The position numbers were made by a program, and so were the translations under genes. The notes beneath the pieces were generated by a model that worked only from the letters and a program-made list of their open reading frames with translations, was not told where the DNA came from and ran no database searches. Positions 62,901-64,000 of a stretch of 64,000 bases of DNA are shown in pieces. This DNA comes from Cyrtodaria siliqua. Lineage: Eukaryota; Mollusca; Bivalvia; Adapedonta; Hiatellidae. Within the stretch, counting starts at the first letter, position 1, and each line of letters starts with the position of its first letter. The stretch is taken from assembly GCA_037043455.1 (NCBI GenBank), contig JAWPHD010001429.1, forward strand, positions 186,001-250,000, written 5' to 3'.

Positions 62901-64000
62901 GTCATCATTTTATTATCTTAGAGGCCCCTTGACACTGACAGTCCTTATATAGTTATATTGCAGGGCAGTGGACTCGACATAGTCCTTCCTGCATTGTCTT
63001 ATAGGCCCTTGGACTCCGACACAGTCCTTATATCATTATATTGGAGGCCCGTTGACTCTGACATAGACCTCATATTATTATCTTAGAAGACCATCGACAT
63101 AGTCATATCATTATCTTAGATTCCTGCGGACTCTGACATAGTCTGCATAGCATTATCTTGCCCGTGGACTCCGACATAGTCCTTATATCATTATATTGGA
63201 GGCCCGTTGACTCTGACATAGACCTCATATCATTATCTTAGAAGACCTTGGACATCGACATAGTCATATCATTATCTTAGATTCCTGCTGACTCTGACAT
63301 AGTCCGCATAACATTATCTTAGAGGCCCGTGGACTCCGACATAGTCCTTCTATCATTACCTTAGAAGCCCGTGGACTCCCACATAGTCCTTATATCATTA
63401 TCATAGACGCCCGTGGACTCTGACGTAGTCCTCATAGCATTATCTTAGAGGCAAGTAGACTCCCACATAGTCCATTTAACATTATCATACAGGTCCGTGG
63501 ACTCCGACATAGTTTTTTTATCATTATATTGAAGGCCCTGCACTCCGACATAGTCGTTATGTCCTTATATCATTATATTGAGGGCTGGCGTGGCGCAGTC
63601 GGTAGCGGGGCGGATTTGTAACCTTAGGCGCTGGGTTCAATCCTCCGCGGTGCCACTGAGTTTCGTCGTTGTGTTCTTGGGCAAGACATGTTCCCTTAGC
63701 CTCGTTCGTCGGATGGGGACGTAAACCGGGCGGTCTCGTGTATCTGTCTATCCTCCAAGCACGTTAAAGAACCATAGGAATCTATTCAATAATAAGAGTA
63801 GGGCACGATTCCCGGATTCCTATGTATCGTTCCCCTCTCTCATGGTCAGGGGCGGCTCTAAATAACCTGTGCTGTGTTGATGAGCAGTTAAACAACATTC
63901 AATTCATATCATTATATTGAAGGTCTATGGACACTGACATAGTCCTCATAGCATTATCTTAGAGGCCCGTGGACTCCTACCTAGTCCTTATATCATTATC
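59940..64000 (+). repeat. 42-bp satellite with higher-order repeats, continues past window
   Basis: More than 85 units of CATAGTCTTTATATCATTATCTTAGAGGCCCGTGGACTCGGA and variants. Between about 60700 and 62450, distinct variants alternate in fixed order (units with TCCACAT...AAAGGCCGG, TCCCCAT and TCTTTAT), giving 84- and 126-bp higher-order repeats. A longer block near 61784 recurs about 756 bp (18 units) later. Units are more diverged toward both ends. Confidence 0.95.
63582..63905 (+). mobile_element. SINE-A, full length (324 bp), inserted in the satellite
   Basis: tRNA-derived head with box A TGGCGCAGTCGGTAGCGGGG and box B GGTTCAATCC, then TTCTTGGGCAAGACATGTTCCC, AAACCGGGCGGTCTCGTG and a tail ending CATTCAATTC. 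A 15-bp duplication ATATCATTATATTGA flanks it (63567-63581, 63906-63920). This is the reference copy for the truncated copies at 5333, 31858, about 11860 and 46112. Confidence 0.95.

Overview
This is a eukaryotic nuclear window, most likely from a lophotrochozoan and probably a bivalve mollusc. The organism is inferred from intron-rich genes in AT-rich DNA, tRNA-derived SINEs, (ACGG)n-ended satellite-like elements, non-LTR retrotransposons and dense MITEs; no species-specific marker was seen. There is no bacterial operon, CRISPR array or virus.

Only two host genes can be supported, and they form a head-to-head pair. KTI12 (Elongator-associated P-loop protein) runs leftwards from its ATG at 23606. 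Seven exons are visible down to 1423, joined in consistent phase; the last ~40-50 codons appear to lie beyond the left edge. DUT (dUTP pyrophosphatase) runs rightwards from 23972 to a stop at 46656, with six exons encoding 168 residues and all five dUTPase motifs. The 365-bp interval between the two ATGs looks like a bidirectional promoter, with ETS-type sites on the KTI12 side and an E2F-type cluster just upstream of DUT.

The introns carry most of the sequence. KTI12 introns hold 320-bp satellite-like arrays (1-860, 1729-3976) and several minisatellites (9103-9560, 12510-13165, 13966-15238, 15690-16335, 16931-17412), with SINE remnants and long hairpins between them. The minisatellite at 13966-15238 is a 48-bp unit copied from the KTI12 exon 3 / intron 3 junction. 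It gives 27 regularly spaced 5' splice sites counting the authentic one, and is the most unusual feature here. DUT intron 1 holds a nearly full-length antisense LINE (25064-31802), itself split by an 800-bp MITE. The other DUT introns hold inverted copies of the 320-bp arrays, several MITEs and a 23-bp minisatellite ending about 30 bp before exon 5.

Right of DUT (46657-64000) no host gene was recognised. There is a probable DUT 3' UTR, a segmental duplication (47.2-49.4 kb and 54.0-56.7 kb) flanking a second, decayed LINE (about 49.5-53.8 kb), a cluster of related repeat modules (55-58.8 kb), and a 42-bp satellite from 59.33 kb to the right edge with an inverted first part, higher-order repeats and a SINE inserted with a 15-bp target-site duplication.

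Functionally the two genes share a promoter region but not a pathway: KTI12 supports Elongator-dependent wobble-uridine modification of tRNA, and dUTPase keeps dUTP low and supplies dUMP for dTTP synthesis.
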